16,974 bases of DNA, taken from positions 1-16,974 of the forward strand of contig JASHRR010000565.1 in assembly GCA_030037185.1 (NCBI GenBank). The letters are read 5' to 3'. A program made the position numbers and the translations under genes. The first letter of the stretch is position 1. Each line of letters starts with the position of its first letter. Source of the DNA: Xanthobacteraceae bacterium (GTDB taxonomy: Bacteria > Pseudomonadota > Alphaproteobacteria > Rhizobiales > Xanthobacteraceae). The notes under the pieces were generated by a model that did not search any database, was not told the origin of the DNA, and saw nothing but the letters and a program-made list of their open reading frames with translations. This document shows, piece by piece, positions 7,523 to 14,390 of this stretch.

Positions 7523-8350
7523 TCACGGACCGGCAGAAGCAGCCGACGTGATCTCGTTGGTGATCACCTTGAAGCTCGCGAGCGTGCAAGGGCCGAACGA
7601 GGTCACGATCGCGACGTCGGTGGCGTCGCGCCCGCGTGCCATCAAAATACGGCCGATGCGCGGCTTGTTGTGGCGGGCATCGAATGTGTACCAGCGGCCA
7701 TCGAGATAAGCTTCGAACCAAGCGCTGAAATCCATCGGAGCATCGTCGAGCGGCACGCCGATATCGCCGAGGTAGCCGGTGCAGTAGCGCGCCGGGATGT
7801 TCATGCAGCGGCACAGCGTGACCGCGAGGTGAGCGAAGTCCCGGCACACGCCGCGTCGCTCTTTATGAACGTCCCACGCTGTCTTGGTCGGGCTGGCGTG
7901 GGCGTATCCGAAAATGATCCGATCGTGGACGTAATCGCAGATCGCATTCACCAGCGGCCAACCCTTCGGAACCCGTCCGAACAGGGACCACGCCGTATTC
8001 GAGAGGCGATCGGTTTCGCAGTAGCGGCTGCCCAGCAGATAGATCAGGACCTCCGTCGGCAGGTCTTCTAGCGCGTGCTGCTCCGCCTGCGGGGCAATTT
8101 CGTCTGGCTTGCCCTCGTCGCGCACCAGGAAGTCGGCGGATATCGCCAACCGGCCCGCCGGAGTGCGGATCACGTGGCAGAAATTACCGAAACTGTCGTG
8201 ATAGGCATTGGCCGGGACCGGTGGATCGAGCCGGATGCGATCCACGGTCAGCAGATCAGGAATGCGTGACGGATGGACGCTCAGCGTCAGAATCATCGGC
8301 GTCGGCTGCGGGCAGTCGTAGGAAATTTCGTAGCCCGCACGAATCTTCAT
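7523..8350 (-). CDS. Transglutaminase-like protein, His replaced by Ser
   Basis: 275 residues from the ATG at 8350, chosen over upstream starts because GAGGAA lies just before it and the family opening (MKIRAGYEISYDCPQPTPM) begins there. The N-terminal part (1-100) is the beta-rich domain usual in bacterial transglutaminase-like proteins. The papain-fold core carries RRGVCRDFAHL with the nucleophile Cys169. Where the triad normally has HAWFE, this protein reads FSAWFEAYLDGRW, so the position of the catalytic His is Ser209. The Asp is Asp224 in TFDARHN, followed by His227, which might substitute. The family hydrolyses or cross-links peptide amides; members are usually cytoplasmic and there is no signal peptide. 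I believe a Ser or Ala here also occurs in other rhizobial members, but that is from memory. It probably follows the zinc-ribbon gene in one transcript. Confidence 0.9.
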   Translation of the reverse strand: MKIRAGYEISYDCPQPTPMILTLSVHPSRIPDLLTVDRIRLDPPVPANAYHDSFGNFCHVIRTPAGRLAISADFLVRDEGKPDEIAPQAEQHALEDLPTEVLIYLLGSRYCETDRLSNTAWSLFGRVPKGWPLVNAICDYVHDRIIFGYAHASPTKTAWDVHKERRGVCRDFAHLAVTLCRCMNIPARYCTGYLGDIGVPLDDAPMDFSAWFEAYLDGRWYTFDARHNKPRIGRILMARGRDATDVAIVTSFGPCTLASFKVITNEITSAASAGP

Positions 8351-8409
8351 AGAAAGTTCCTCGGCCTGTGGGCAGCGCGACATGATTGCCGGAGGTGTCG
8401 TTCGTCCAT

Positions 8410-8544
8410 CTATTTGCCTAGGATTGAACTGACGATTTCCCGTTGCTTCCTCGCCACCGTGCGCTTGCGCGGGAAGCGAGCGATTTGTCCTCTCAAAGTG
8501 GCGGTGTTCAACAGCTCGCCATGATCGACCAAGGCGAAATTCAT
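8410..8544 (-). CDS. Possible 44-aa basic small protein
   Basis: ATG at 8544 to TAG at 8410-8412, sitting between the zinc-ribbon gene (31 bases away) and the transglutaminase-like gene (60 bases away) on the same strand. It opens MNFALVDHGELLNTATLRGQ and then is strongly basic (RFPRKRTVARKQR), ending ILGK. A weak GAAGCG precedes the ATG. It may be a real small protein or a remnant of a longer one. No family is recognised. Confidence 0.3.
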   Translation of the reverse strand: MNFALVDHGELLNTATLRGQIARFPRKRTVARKQREIVSSILGK

Positions 8545-8574
8545 AGGCGCTTCGGGGTAGCGAGGGCGCGCAAA

Positions 8575-8805
8575 TCAGCCCCGGTGCGCGATGACATCGG
8601 CGTCGCCGGAGACCGGCCGTACAGTGCGGGTCATCATCGTGCCGCACCGTACACAGGCATGGGTAACGTCCTTAAGATCGTTTGATTCTGTGCCGTTAGC
8701 GATCCGCGTTCGTGTGATGGCCGTGATCACCATTTGGCGTCCGCAATGCGTGCAAGGGAGGAGGAAAGTTGGCAGGCTCGAAGGGGCAACGTCGGTGTAC
8801 TGCAT
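8575..8805 (-). CDS. Small zinc-ribbon-like hypothetical protein
   Basis: 76 residues. Two CxxC pairs, CTHCG at 18-22 and CVRCG at 51-55, are 29 residues apart and each followed by hydrophobic residues (QMVITAI and TMMTR), a typical zinc-ribbon arrangement. The protein is soluble and has no signal peptide. It resembles small conserved proteins that I recall from Bradyrhizobium genomes, with no known role; binding to nucleic acid or protein is a guess from the fold. The ATG at 8805 has a weak AAAGAG upstream. A good promoter candidate lies 40-70 bases upstream with an inverted repeat beyond it. It is the first gene of the minus-strand group leading to the transglutaminase-like gene. Confidence 0.78.
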   Translation of the reverse strand: MQYTDVAPSSLPTFLLPCTHCGRQMVITAITRTRIANGTESNDLKDVTHACVRCGTMMTRTVRPVSGDADVIAHRG

Positions 8806-8847
8806 GGAACTCTTTCAATGACGAGGCATCCCGATTTCACTCTGGCC

Positions 8848-8876
8848 ATTCCCGACCCGATTTAAGAGAGTGTCAA
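8848..8876 (-). promoter_or_regulatory. Sigma-70-like promoter of zinc-ribbon gene
   Basis: Reading the minus strand, a perfect TTGACA (8871-8876) is followed after 17 bases by GGGAAT (8848-8853), about 42 bases before the ATG. The -35 box is ideal, the -10 box is poor. Confidence 0.42.
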
Positions 8877-8884
8877 CAGGTTTT

Positions 8885-8907
8885 TGTGCGGCGCACATAA
8901 TTTGTGC
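8885..8907. promoter_or_regulatory. Operator-like TGTGC/GCACA repeats
   Basis: TGTGC (8885-8889), GCACA (8893-8897) and TGTGC (8903-8907) form two overlapping inverted repeats immediately upstream of the -35 box of the zinc-ribbon gene, where an activator or repressor would commonly bind. The regulator is unknown. Confidence 0.4.
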
Positions 8908-9343
8908 CTCGCGACACCCCTTCGGCTTCCATTCGTGTCTATCTCGTTGCTCGGCCGGCCCGGCGGGCGCTTTGGCTCATTCGATTGCTATGGTGCTGAG
9001 TTCCTCGGCCGGCCGATCCTGAGGCAGATTTGCCGATCCCAAGTAATTTCCCCGGCATTTCCCGCGCGGCCAGGGGCCTCCGAGCGTAGGGGGAGCGCCA
9101 CTGCCGCCGGTTCAACTTGCGGCAGCCATCGGCGAGCCGATTTTAGTGCTCGCAAGGTTCTCGCGCCCGCGCCGAAATTTTAGCGGGCCGGCCCGTTCCC
9201 CAACCCCAGACCTCGGGTTGCCGTCGCACCGGCCGCACCGTCGCGATTGCATGCGCCCACGACAGCCATGGGAGCGTCACTCCGATCTATGTTCGCGACC
9301 TATGTCGCGTCGCGCCGCCATAGGCCACGACCATTCCATGTTT
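8908..9343. other. Gene-poor region
   Basis: No gene is convincing here. Plus-strand open frames (8884-9183, 9146-9355) have no ribosome site or motif and are rich in Arg and Pro as expected of non-coding GC-rich DNA. CTCGGCCGGCC occurs twice (8950-8960, 9004-9014) and a related GGCCGGCCC follows near 9186. Confidence 0.4.
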
Positions 9344-9363
9344 TGTCGCGGATAAACGCGACA
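9344..9363. repeat. TGTCGCG palindrome
   Basis: Perfect 7-base arms TGTCGCG and CGCGACA around the six-base centre GATAAA. A further TGTCGCG sits at 9303-9309. It could be an operator or the stem of a small hairpin directly before the stronger hairpin at 9371. Confidence 0.5.
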
Positions 9364-9370
9364 TGAAAAC

Positions 9371-9389
9371 GGCGCCCCCAGAGGGCGCC
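9371..9389 (-). terminator. Strong GC hairpin, terminator-like
   Basis: GGCGCCC (9371-9377) and GGGCGCC (9383-9389) form a 7-base stem with a 5-base loop. On the minus strand it is followed by GTTTTC, so it best fits termination of leftward transcription, although no intact minus-strand gene now reads into it. It lies at the left border of the IS630 remnant. Confidence 0.5.
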
Positions 9390-9417
9390 GCTTCTAAAAT
9401 GATTTATAGTTCAGTAA

Positions 9418-9693
9418 GTTAGCTTGGTGAAGCCGCTGCATCGTGCGTTGGAACCGGACGAGGCGCTGGTGCAGCAATGGCTAAAGCCTCATAGTCGGGG
9501 CCAAGAACACGATTTTCCTGATCGTTGACCGCGGGCCTTCGCATGTCGCGAAAAAGACCAGGGCGTTTGTCGCCGGCCTCGGCGGCAAGCTGCGGCTTTT
9601 CTACCTTCCGGCCTATTCCCAGACCGGAACCCTGATGAATTGGTCTGGAAGCATCTCAAGGCCGACACGGTGGGACGTACCTCGATTACATGC
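9418..9693 (+). pseudogene. IS630-family transposase remnant
   Basis: Two pieces of a DDE transposase are joined after loss of the middle. The first, KPLHRALEPDEALVQQWLK, corresponds to the segment before the catalytic core. The second, IFLIVDRGPSHVAKK then GGKLRLFYLPAYS, holds the second catalytic Asp. A one-base shift follows, and the final Glu motif DRNPDELVWKHLKADTVGR is read in the next frame. The first catalytic Asp and the C-terminal tail are missing, and no terminal inverted repeats were found, so it cannot move. Further right the similarity fades. It is evidence of past insertion and decay. Confidence 0.7.
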
Positions 9694-9970
9694 GGGCCCG
9701 CGCCGATGGAATAGGTCGGTGTATCGCAAACCCTCCACTTCGCGGTCTCCGAGCCCGGTTCGAAAGCGTGCGCCAAACCTAAATCCGTTTTCGCGTGGAG
9801 GCATGGGATCAATGGGTGCGTCCAGCTCCTAGCCGTCCGCCAGGACCGCCGCCGCTGGCGTTAGCTTCGCGCTCACGGTAGCCATAGCTTCGAGCGGTCC
9901 CGGATGATCAGCGCCAAAAAGCCAGGTCTTTCAGCCGGATTGAAGGTGCTTGTCTTGCGGTCGATACGGC

Positions 9971-10102
9971 ATGGTGAAGAAACCGGAATCGCCGAAGCCG
10001 ATCAGCTGGAATGTTTACAAGGTCACAAGGAAACCAGCTTGCCCAGCTTTCGCTCACTTAGGATTTCGCCGCGACCGCTCGAAGATGAACTCGGAGCGAT
10101 AG
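9971..10102 (+). pseudogene. 5' stub of small conserved protein gene
   Basis: The ATG opens MVKKPESPKPISWNVYKVTR, which matches the start of a small hypothetical protein that I recall from Bradyrhizobium (about 60 residues, continuing with a Val-Glu-Ala-Pro-Asp-Glu-rich part). After KPA the sequence changes to unrelated residues, ending with TAG at 10100-10102 after 43 residues. The 3' part has been replaced or deleted. No clear ribosome site is visible. Function unknown. Confidence 0.4.
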
Positions 10103-10216
10103 TCGGGCGAAGCAAATAAAGATAACGCTCGGAGACTTTGTTACCTCCGACGACATTCGATCAGTGGCGGGCAAGCTGTGGCGAAGCTGGGCTGGGTGAT
10201 AAGTGCGGCGAGCGGG

Positions 10217-11422
10217 CTATCCGCCAGCGCGTGGCCGGTGGATGACGAGCGCCGCGACGACTGTCAGGGGCGCGGCGACGATGCTGCCGGCCGCAAAGAT
10301 CGTGGAGAGCGGCAGGCCGACGAGATCGTGCAACGGGCCGATCCCGAACGCGGCGACGCCATAGCCCAGCTGATAGAATGCGATGAGTTCCCCTGCCATC
10401 ACCGCCGAAAGGGAGGGAAACTCAGTGCCGCCGAAACTGATGCTCAGCGGCAAAAATCCGGAGCAGGCGAGGCCGGCCATTCCGAAGACGACTATTGCCC
10501 TCGCTTCGCCACGCACCTGGGCGGCAAGCTGGAAGACGACGAGCAGCACGAGCGGAAGCGCGACATAGATCCATCGCGCGGGCACGTGGCGGGAGATCGT
10601 TGCGATCAACACTCGTCCCACCGTTACCATGACCCAGAAGGCGGCCAAGGTGTAGGACGCGCTCTGCGACGAGATGCCCCGTTCGCTGCTGAGATAGACG
10701 ATGACCCAATTGCCGTTCAGCGTCTCGACGATGCCGTAGAGAAATACGGCGGCGGCATAAAGCCAGAAACGGCGGGGAAGGCTCGTCCAACCGGTCGGCG
10801 CCCCCGCGCCGGCGCTGGACGTTCCGGTGGAGGCGCTTAGCGGCTCCGTCAAGGCGACAGCGAAGATCACAACCAGAATGACGGCCATCGCGAGCGGAAG
10901 CAGCCACCACGCGCCTAGACTGACGACGATGGCAATGAGTACCGGGGCCAGCGCCGTCCCCAATCCGAGCAGCGCGTTCACCGCCAGGACCGCACGATCG
11001 GCGCGCTCGGGGAAGAATGCCTCGGCATAGGTGTTGAGCGCCATGACCGTCGCGCCAAAGCCGAGACCCAACATTGCAGTAGCGAGGAGGAGCACTAGGA
11101 ACCCGATATCGGGTAGGCCCAACAGTAGACGACTGAGTGCCAGGAGCGTCATTGAGACGAAATTGGCGGCGAGTCCCACCAGCAGCACCCAGCGTAAGCT
11201 AAATCGCTCGGCGAGTTTTGGCGCCAGGCCGGCGGCGAGGATGGCAAGCACCACCTGAGGGATGAACATCGCTCCGTAGCGCGTGCTGTCGAATCCGAAT
11301 CCCTGCGGACTCGTGAAGATCGCGCTGGCCGCGGGGAACGTCACCAGCGCCAAGCCCTGCACGGTGCTGGTGATGTAGACGACGCCGATCTCGACGCGGC
11401 TTGCGGGCGCAAAAGTACTCAC
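10217..11422 (-). CDS. MFS transporter
   Basis: 401 residues with about 12 hydrophobic helices, a length typical for the major facilitator superfamily, located in the inner membrane. The loop between helices 2 and 3 carries LAPKLAERFSLRWVL, a variant of MFS motif A. Helix 4-5 has GFGATVMALNTYAEAFFPERADRA, the part most like sugar/organic-solute permeases of the FucP/NarK-like side of the superfamily. A charged break at about 195-215 separates the two halves. Start: GTG at 11422 with AGGG about nine bases before it. It is the last gene of a minus-strand train after the VOC and cupin genes and ends with TAG at 10217-10219. Whether it takes up or expels its substrate is not visible. The frame is intact throughout. 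Confidence 0.85.
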   Translation of the reverse strand: MSTFAPASRVEIGVVYITSTVQGLALVTFPAASAIFTSPQGFGFDSTRYGAMFIPQVVLAILAAGLAPKLAERFSLRWVLLVGLAANFVSMTLLALSRLLLGLPDIGFLVLLLATAMLGLGFGATVMALNTYAEAFFPERADRAVLAVNALLGLGTALAPVLIAIVVSLGAWWLLPLAMAVILVVIFAVALTEPLSASTGTSSAGAGAPTGWTSLPRRFWLYAAAVFLYGIVETLNGNWVIVYLSSERGISSQSASYTLAAFWVMVTVGRVLIATISRHVPARWIYVALPLVLLVVFQLAAQVRGEARAIVVFGMAGLACSGFLPLSISFGGTEFPSLSAVMAGELIAFYQLGYGVAAFGIGPLHDLVGLPLSTIFAAGSIVAAPLTVVAALVIHRPRAGG

Positions 11423-11584
11423 GACAGAAGCCCTATCGGCACGGCTTACACATCCCGGGGGCGTTGGCTATCGGGGTCAGCGACGGGTTCACGCTCGGAA
11501 TACCGGTCCCGCCTTGTCGCTAATCGCTTCAACTCCCTTTCGAGGCGTTGCAGATACCCGACGACGACATGATCAAGCCGTGTT
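11423..11584. other. Spacer between cupin remnant and MFS gene
   Basis: 162 bases with no gene. It probably contains the lost 3' part or junction of the truncated cupin gene. Confidence 0.35.
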
Positions 11585-11969
11585 CTAAGGTAGAGGTGAT
11601 TTCAGACCGTTGAGCTGCATGCCGCGGATTTCATTAGGGCCGATTGTTTTCCCATTGAGAAGAGTTCCTCGGGTAATAAAAGTTGCCTGTCCTTGCAGGA
11701 CATAGATGACGTCCACATCTAACGCATGTACTTCAACCTGGCCGGGCTTATCTCGCCAACTCGTAACGACCCGGTAATCGTGGCCGTGCCCCGGATATAA
11801 AGCGCCTCCCTTTGCAAAGGAGTCGTCCACTGATTTTTATCGAAGTAGGTGACGGGGGCAGAACCGGAGTTCGGAGCCGGTGAAGATGCACTGCCGCCAC
11901 TCTGGGATGCGAAGCGGTAACGGTAACGGGGCGTGCTGGTTCGACGCTTCGTATCATACAGTTTGCCAT
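11585..11969 (-). pseudogene. Exported cupin-domain protein, frameshifted and truncated
   Basis: An ATG at 11969 with GAGGG eight bases upstream starts the likely reading. A linker rich in Ser, Ala and Pro (SPAPNSGSAPVTYFDKNQ) lies in another frame and leads to the cupin core. The core (DDSFAKGGALYPGHGHDYRV, then EVHALDVDVIYVLQGQATF) needs a one-base shift at about 11830 to join it. The core contains the first cupin motif region, with His in GHGHDY and in EVHALD. After NEIRGMQLNG the frame ends at 11585, so the second cupin motif with its metal-binding His is missing. Members of this family bear a signal peptide and resemble periplasmic cupins of unknown substrate; here the signal region is degraded. 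It follows the VOC gene by 29 bases, consistent with one operon. Confidence 0.62.
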
Positions 11970-11998
11970 ACCATTTCCCTCAGATTGACGAGTACCCG

Positions 11999-13045
11999 CT
12001 AACGGACGACCCCTTGTTCCAGCAGCAGAGCGTGGCCGTCCGGGTCGCGCACCATTGCTGCCTGGCCGTAATTTTTCAGGGTTACGATTCCTGGAGATAC
12101 AAAACGCGCGTTGCATGCTTCCAAAGAGCGTACCTGCTGTTCGAGGTTGTCGATCCTCATCACGATATGCGCGTGGACCAAGTCGTTGCCGGCCGTATCG
12201 ACCGGCGCGGCTCTCCCGGTCGGTGGCGTGCGGTACTCCAGGAACTCGATCCCGGGTCCATCCATAGAGCTCGGACGCATCCCTGTAATCCGCACGATGG
12301 CATTGAAGGTGTCGTCCAAAGCCTCCTGCGTAGCGCCGCGGTTTATGCTCACATAGGCTTCGGTCATGCCGAGCACTCCGCCATAGAACGCCTTGCTGGC
12401 CGAGGTATTGGAAATTCCAAGGCCGGAATGATCGATACCGAGAAAAATCCGGTCCCTCGGCTGCTGATGCCATATCGAGCGACCTTGCCCGGGAGGAAAA
12501 TACAGAAGTTCCAGCGGATGGCCGTCAGGGTCCCGGAACTTGAACGCTTTCACCGAGCCATTCTGAGGCGGAAGAGTCTTCGGGCCGCCAATTGAGATCG
12601 GTGTGAAGCGGACCCGCTGCAAAAAACTGAACGCCTTATCCATGTCACTGACGACAATTGCGAAATGCTGAAACCACAGATCCTGGCTATGGCTGTCGGC
12701 GGGTATCGCCTTGCCCTGAATGCGGAATTGAACGAACTCGACCTCTTGCGCTCCTACGCGCATCGTCAGTGTCTCGAGAACTGCATCTTTGACGCCGAGC
12801 AAGTGAGCAACATTCGAGTCGTCTTCGCGCTCACGTCGGATGGTTTCGAACCCCAGTCCATCGCGATAGAACTGCTCAGTCTGGTTCAGGTCAGAAACCG
12901 TCACGCTGAAGCGCTCGATTGCGATCACGGACGCCGACGCCGGGAAAGTCGATACGACAAGAACAAGAACAACCATAACGGCCGCGAAAGGCGGGTAGAC
13001 GTTCAGGCGTGGCCACAACAGGTTATGGGTGCGTTCGTCTCTCAT
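11999..13045 (-). CDS. Exported two-domain VOC protein
   Basis: 348 residues. A hydrophobic segment at 20-38 ending ASA is a signal peptide or anchor, so the enzyme is likely periplasmic. Two vicinal-oxygen-chelate (glyoxalase/bleomycin-resistance/dioxygenase) units follow. In unit 1, the usual first His is replaced (ERFSVTVSDL), while FQHFAIVVSD (His127) and DPDGHPLELLYF (Glu179) are kept. In unit 2, GIDHSGLGIS (His206), FLEYRTP (Glu270), HAHIVM (His291/293) and DPDGHALLLEQG (Glu343) are present. Unit 2 looks able to bind a metal, unit 1 perhaps not completely. The ATG overlaps the stop of the upstream DUF6789-like gene in ATGA; a GGAAG site lies about five bases before it. Substrate unknown; C-C or aromatic-ring chemistry is possible but unproven. 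Confidence 0.85.
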   Translation of the reverse strand: MRDERTHNLLWPRLNVYPPFAAVMVVLVLVVSTFPASASVIAIERFSVTVSDLNQTEQFYRDGLGFETIRREREDDSNVAHLLGVKDAVLETLTMRVGAQEVEFVQFRIQGKAIPADSHSQDLWFQHFAIVVSDMDKAFSFLQRVRFTPISIGGPKTLPPQNGSVKAFKFRDPDGHPLELLYFPPGQGRSIWHQQPRDRIFLGIDHSGLGISNTSASKAFYGGVLGMTEAYVSINRGATQEALDDTFNAIVRITGMRPSSMDGPGIEFLEYRTPPTGRAAPVDTAGNDLVHAHIVMRIDNLEQQVRSLEACNARFVSPGIVTLKNYGQAAMVRDPDGHALLLEQGVVR

Positions 13046-13504
13046 TGAACTTCCGCATAGCCGACTGTCGTCGTCGTTTGTTTGTCGCTAAGCAATCCGT
13101 AAACCCCGCCGAGTGCCCACCAAACACAAAACATACAAAACCAGAGTCGCGACCGGTGCCATCATGCCGAGACGCCGCCCAAGCACGCCGGACCCCGCTA
13201 TCGCCATCACTACGATCGACCTCCTTGGCAATGCGCGAGGCGAAGATTGGACCGCGGAACCGCAGTGGGCCGGGCAGGCAAGGGCTGACGATCGCGAAGC
13301 CACTTCCCAAAATACTGCCCCAATGACAAAATCGCCGATCCAGCTGACAACCGGAGAACTTGCGCCCGCCATCGCCGTAATCACGGCGATCAGATGAAGC
13401 TCAGGCGTCAACCCCATTGGTTGCTTCATCAGCACGATTGCGGCCAGTGCGGCCGTGGCAACGAGGCCAGCGATGATGCCCCTTTCGATCACGACCAGTC
13501 TCAT
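13042..13504 (-). pseudogene. DUF6789-like membrane protein, multiple frameshifts
   Basis: The ATG at 13504 has AGGGG six bases upstream and opens MRLVVIERGIIAGLVATAAL, continuing VLMKQPMGL. Then comes a second membrane helix up to WIGDFVIGAVFWE. The family-like continuation GSGFAIVSPCLPGPLRFRGP is in a second frame, VVMAIAGSGVLGRRLGMM and APVATLVLYVL are back in the first, and WALGGVYGLLSDKQTTTT is in a third, ending with TGA at 13042-13044. Together they reconstruct a four-helix inner-membrane protein of about 150 residues, of the type I know as DUF6789 (function unknown). At least three small indels have broken it. Its stop overlaps the start of the VOC gene in ATGA, showing they were translationally coupled. 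Confidence 0.6.
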
Positions 13505-13636
13505 CAGAAGCCCCTGTCTAAATTCACATTCTGCAAAAATTCGGGGAAGTTGAAACCCAAGCCAAAAGAATATTCCTTCTGCGAAGGAGCTCGTCGGCGC
13601 CGAATGAGGCAGAGGTGATTGTTTCATTGATGACCG

Positions 13637-13759
13637 TCATAGACGACTGTAAATAAGTTTGATTCCATAGACAGGGAAGCCTGCGAAGGAAGAAGGAGCA
13701 TTGAGGGCGGCGGTGCTCGCCAGCAGAACACGCGTTCGCAACGTCGCGAATTTCCCCAT
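13637..13759 (-). CDS. Possible 40-aa secreted protein or 5' stub
   Basis: ATG at 13759 with AGGAG about 10 bases upstream. The product opens MGKFATLRTRVLLASTAALN and reads like a signal peptide, with a possible cleavage after SFA, leaving only GFPVYGIKLIYSRL. It is the first open reading frame of the minus-strand train that leads to the DUF6789-like and VOC genes. The very short mature part suggests that it may be the start of a truncated secreted protein. Confidence 0.35.
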   Translation of the reverse strand: MGKFATLRTRVLLASTAALNAPSSFAGFPVYGIKLIYSRL

Positions 13760-13881
13760 GGGGATTAATTCTCCTGATTGACAAGTCGGTGCTCTGCCAA
13801 TCCAGCGAGCAGCCCCAACTCTGGTTGAAACTCCGCACCCGTGTGTCGGTTCCACGCCAAGCCCGAATCTGGACTAGGCCG

Positions 13882-14035
13882 CGGAGGTTTATCGCAGTCG
13901 AGTGGCAGCCGGAGAACTTTATCGTCGCGTGTTCATCGCGACGAACATGAGCCGCCCGACCAAGCGCGTCGTTGCTTTGTACGACAAGCGCGGGACATCC
14001 ACGCAATGGATCAAGAAGCACCGGCGGCACTAATC
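13882..14035 (+). pseudogene. IS1380-family transposase remnant
   Basis: The segment reads RRFIAVEWQPENF in one frame and then, after a shift, RVFIATNMSRPTKRVVALYD and KRGTSTQWIKK in another. These match the C-terminal catalytic part of IS1380-type transposases, where VEWHPGEL..., a TN(L/M)xRPxERVVAFYNQRGT block and EQWIKEGK are typical. The expected following Trp-Thr-Arg-Leu-Ser segment is unrecognisable. Everything before and after is lost and no terminal repeats were found, so this is a dead fragment. Confidence 0.62.
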
Positions 14036-14181
14036 CGCTCCACGGTTCCGCGGTCCTGGCCGTCCGGGCTGTTCGCGACCGGCGCGCACTTCAGGTTCTG
14101 ACAGGTCGCAAAGGACTGACGGGACCGAAAATGCGCAACATCTTCACCGCTTTTGCACATTCGCGCGGCATACGGCAGCCG

Positions 14182-14285
14182 GCGTCCAGCTTCTCGCTCG
14201 CCTTCCGTAACACCGGGTTGAAGTTACGGACACCGAACTGGATCAGGATCGATTTCATCCGGTTGACTGTGCTGGTCCGCAATCC
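14182..14285 (-). pseudogene. IS110-family transposase remnant
   Basis: The minus strand reads VNRMKSILIQFGVRNFNP then VLRKASEKLDA. This resembles the middle of IS110-type DEDD transposases, in which an NRIK(S/G)IL block is followed by an RNFNP-like and Glu-Arg-Leu segment. The usual Pro-Pro-Asn-Thr continuation is absent. A further open stretch upstream (to about 14390, with LLYRWRDEVIKAGKEITR) may belong to it in another frame. A second dead element next to the IS1380 remnant. Confidence 0.5.
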
Positions 14286-14390
14286 GCGTGATCTCCTTCC
14301 CCGCCTTAATGACCTCGTCACGCCAACGATACAAAAGCCGCAGCAGCTCTTCCCGGATCAGGCGCAATCTTCTTCAGCGGTTCGCGATCA

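Noticed and set aside
8351..8647. Upstream extension of the transglutaminase-like protein to 374 residues
   Set aside because: The family N-terminus and a good ribosome site lie at 8350; the extension has no similarity pattern and overlaps the zinc-ribbon gene.
10178..10840. Plus-strand frame of 220 residues, Asp/Arg-rich
   Set aside because: Antisense shadow of the MFS transporter gene.
13524..14030. Minus-strand frame of 168 residues
   Set aside because: It overlaps the IS1380 remnant antisense and the signal-peptide ORF in another frame; no motif or ribosome site.
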